From Bacteroidaceae bacterium (lineage in GTDB: Bacteria > Bacteroidota > Bacteroidia > Bacteroidales > Bacteroidaceae), in assembly GCA_017466965.1 (NCBI GenBank), contig JAFTTD010000311.1, positions 1 through 8,695 of the forward strand: a DNA stretch of 8,695 bases, given 5' to 3'. Positions 6,849 through 8,695 of the stretch are shown here, one piece after another; position 1 is the stretch's first letter, and every line of letters starts with the position of its first letter. The notes beneath the pieces are model-generated. The model saw only the letters and a list, made by a program, of their open reading frames with translations. It was not told the DNA's origin and did no database searches. The position numbers and the translations under genes are program-made.

Positions 6849-8550
6849 ATTTTTCCTCCTTATCTTCTTCTTTCATGAACAGTAGTGCCATTTCTCTTTT
6901 CTTGGCAGCTGATGCCCATTCTTCGGGAATGAAGCGCCAGTGGTTCATAGCCTTCGGATAGATATTCTCTTTTTCCTGGATGTAGTGGAGCAGGTAATGC
7001 CTGATGTCCTTCTCGGTGTATGCTATTGTTCGTCGGGCTATCTCTTCTTTTGTGAGTCCGGCACCTTTGGTGAGCAGTTCGCCTCCGCCATTAGCCCTGT
7101 AGGCTGTCATCGCCACGGTGTAGGTCTTTTCCATATTGAAAGACTCGCCGTTTGCCATGCTTATAATGTTGAGCTTTTCTCCTTCGGGCTTGGTTACATC
7201 AACTTCGTAGATGATGCCGGCTGCTGAGTCGAAGTTGAAGATGAAATTCTTGAATCCCATACGGTCAGGGTTGCTCTTCATCGGACATATCAGGAGCAGG
7301 TTGTCATCGGGCGAAGCCATTTGGTTGGTCCAGAGGGCATAGCTCATCTCAAGATAGCTCTTTATCTCCTTTCCTTTCAGAGCGAGCGTGTATAGCTTGT
7401 CTTCAAAGCGGTAGAGGTTGAACAGGTTGTTTATCTTCACGTCGCCTGCTTCGATGGTAGCGTTGAAGAACAGTGGAGCAGCTAATGATATGTCGGCTCC
7501 CGAAACTTCGAGCTGCAGCTGCTGTATGAGGTCTATGTAGGCAGACGAGCCGAAGTATGCCTCTGATATGTCAACACTATTGGTGAATTTGCCAATTTTT
7601 TTCGATGAGAATCGGCGTACGGAATTGAAGTCGTAGGTGAAGTTGCGCTTGAACCCTACTGCATGGATGTTGTGCAGACTGCCTATGTAGTGGAGCTTGC
7701 ATTCTGATTCGTGGCTAACTACTTCGCCTTCGGTGTTCAGACGGAATGTGATGTTTGCCTCGGCTATAGAGTAGGCATGGCTGCCAGGGTTCAGGCATGG
7801 TATGCTCTTGCCTGAGGGCGATTCCACGTGCTCAATGTTGCTTGAATGGTCGTGCCCGTAGAGCACAAGGTCAAAGCCCTCAACGTTCTGAACAGTCTCG
7901 CGTGTGGCGTTCTCCCTGTATTCGGGCGTGACTATGCCTTCATCCATTCCGGAATGGAACAGTCCTATTATAAAGTCCGGATTCTCTTTTTCTTTGACAG
8001 TTGTTATCCACTTGCGTGCGCTTGCAGTTATATCTTCAAACCTCATGTCGCTCCATACTCTTTCCGGTACCCAGTGGGGTATGGCTGGAGAGATGAATCC
8101 GATGACAGCTATCTTGATGCCGCTGCGGTAGAGTATGGTGTAGGGGTCGAAATAAGGTTCTCCTGTTTCAACGCTTATGGCATTGGCTCCGAGAACAGGG
8201 AAGTTGCAGTCGTTGATAAACTTGTCGAATACCTTGTGTCCGGTTTCAATGTCGTGGTTGCCGATGACACTGACGTCATAACCGATGAAATTGCAGAAGT
8301 CAGCCACCTTGTGGCGCTGATGCTGCGCCACGTAATTGAAATAATATGCCGTAGGCTCTCCCTGCAAGATGTCGCCTCCGTCAATAAGTATTGTGCTGCC
8401 TCCGCTATGGCTGCAGAGCTGGGCAACGAAAGCATGGACTCTCTGCAAGCTTCCCTTTCCCCAACGCTCATGTCGGAAGTCGTAAGGGAAGTAATTGCCG
8501 TGAATGTCCGATGTGAATAGTATTCTTATCTTTCGCTGCTTATTCTCCAT
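6847..8550 (-). CDS. CpdB/YfkN-like metallophosphoesterase (2',3'-cyclic nucleotide phosphodiesterase / nucleotidase family)
   Basis: The 567-residue protein starts at the ATG at 8550; an in-frame TTG three codons upstream (8559) is less likely. The N-terminal calcineurin-like domain has a full dinuclear metal set: SDIHGN (Asp15, His17), GGD (Asp60), GNHD (Asn98, His99), LFHSG (His199) and GHDH (His233, His235). The C-terminal half matches the nucleotide-binding domain of the 5'-nucleotidase family. Its YRANGG (484-489) and NHW near the end resemble CpdB and YfkN more than UshA, so hydrolysis of 2',3'-cyclic nucleotides or 3'-nucleotides is the best guess; 5'-nucleotidase activity cannot be excluded. 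Characterised CpdB and UshA are periplasmic, but this protein has no hydrophobic leader (MENKQRKIRILFTSD), so it is probably cytoplasmic. The charged tail MKEEDKEEK is unusual. It is convergent with the transporter genes and has its own promoter candidate. Confidence 0.9.
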   Translation of the reverse strand: MENKQRKIRILFTSDIHGNYFPYDFRHERWGKGSLQRVHAFVAQLCSHSGGSTILIDGGDILQGEPTAYYFNYVAQHQRHKVADFCNFIGYDVSVIGNHDIETGHKVFDKFINDCNFPVLGANAISVETGEPYFDPYTILYRSGIKIAVIGFISPAIPHWVPERVWSDMRFEDITASARKWITTVKEKENPDFIIGLFHSGMDEGIVTPEYRENATRETVQNVEGFDLVLYGHDHSSNIEHVESPSGKSIPCLNPGSHAYSIAEANITFRLNTEGEVVSHESECKLHYIGSLHNIHAVGFKRNFTYDFNSVRRFSSKKIGKFTNSVDISEAYFGSSAYIDLIQQLQLEVSGADISLAAPLFFNATIEAGDVKINNLFNLYRFEDKLYTLALKGKEIKSYLEMSYALWTNQMASPDDNLLLICPMKSNPDRMGFKNFIFNFDSAAGIIYEVDVTKPEGEKLNIISMANGESFNMEKTYTVAMTAYRANGGGELLTKGAGLTKEEIARRTIAYTEKDIRHYLLHYIQEKENIYPKAMNHWRFIPEEWASAAKKREMALLFMKEEDKEEK

Positions 8551-8574
8551 TGTTTGCAAAGGTCAAATTTCTGA

Positions 8575-8605
8575 CAAATATATGACTATTTTTTTGGCAA
8601 ACCAA
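8575..8605 (-). promoter_or_regulatory. Bacteroidetes-type promoter for the phosphoesterase gene
   Basis: Read on the minus strand, TTG (8605-8603) is followed after 20 nt by TATATTTG (8582-8575), a full TAnnTTTG match. The predicted transcript starts around 8568-8570, about 20 nt before the ATG at 8550, which makes the upstream TTG at 8559 an improbable start. The spacing equals that of the promoter before the ABC ATPase. Confidence 0.6.
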
Positions 8606-8669
8606 CACATTATGTCACTTTCTTAAACATTGGTATGGTATTTGCTGTTAGTTAGAGTAGAGAAGTTTT

Positions 8670-8695
8670 AATTATGAATTATGAATTATGAATTA
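8670..8695. repeat. AATTATG 7-bp tandem repeat at the window end
   Basis: Three AATTATG units and a partial AATTA run to the window edge, so the array may continue. With the preceding GTTTT (8665-8669) it closely matches 4113-4131 after the first permease (one mismatch in 19 nt). The rest of 8606-8669, upstream of the phosphoesterase promoter, shows no gene or recognisable element. Confidence 0.7.

Noticed and set aside
7846..8520. Open frame of 224 codons on the plus strand opposite the phosphoesterase
   Set aside because: The minus-strand frame carries every metal-binding motif of the family and has a promoter; the plus-strand translation has no recognisable motif.
8551..8559. TTG start adding three residues to the phosphoesterase
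   Set aside because: The ATG at 8550 follows directly, and the predicted transcript start leaves about 10 nt before the TTG. The difference does not affect the protein's domains.
8601..8634. ACCAA/TTGGT inverted repeat upstream of the phosphoesterase as an operator
   Set aside because: The arms are only 5 bp with a 24-nt gap; this is expected by chance.
1..8695. A hidden defence, retroelement or biosynthetic system
   Set aside because: All long coding frames are explained by transporter and phosphoesterase families. No reverse transcriptase, nuclease, toxin-antitoxin, recombinase or structured RNA gene was found on either strand by reading.

Overview
The window looks like a chromosomal segment from a member of the Bacteroidales, most likely Prevotellaceae. 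Three observations support this: the two best promoter candidates match the Bacteroidetes -33/-7 pattern (TTG, 20 nt, TAnnTTTG), start codons are preceded by A/T-rich leaders rather than Shine-Dalgarno sequences, and the intergenic spaces are full of 7- and 8-bp tandem repeats. The family-level placement is inference.

Layout: (1) 1-819, + strand, the 3' part of an HlyD/MacA-type periplasmic adaptor cut by the window edge. (2) 918-1577, +, a complete LolD/MacB-type ABC ATPase with its own candidate promoter. (3) 1668-4097 and 4386-6725, +, two unequal paralogous FtsX/MacB-like permeases of 809 and 779 residues, each with eight predicted membrane segments and two large periplasmic domains. (4) 6847-8550, - strand, convergent, a CpdB/YfkN-like metallophosphoesterase with a complete dinuclear metal site and no signal peptide, preceded by a good promoter.

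The four + strand genes fit a MacAB-type exporter: the adaptor spans the periplasm, one ATPase powers the permeases, and the two permeases probably pair as a heterodimer. No outer-membrane channel or regulator is inside the window, and nothing in the sequence identifies the substrate. The phosphoesterase seems unrelated to export.

The unusual content is in the spacers. Arrays of 8-bp units (AACTnnnn, or GGAGTTAA on the opposite strand) end 4-5 nt before both permease start codons, and another array follows the second permease. A 133-bp segment between the permeases carries three hairpins and is bounded by 10-bp direct repeats. The two permeases also share an identical 23-nt hairpin-forming block at codons 9-16. 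No defence system, CRISPR array, transposase, rRNA or tRNA was recognised. No stretch over 300 bases lacks a gene; the longest, 4098-4385, is filled by the repeat structures described.
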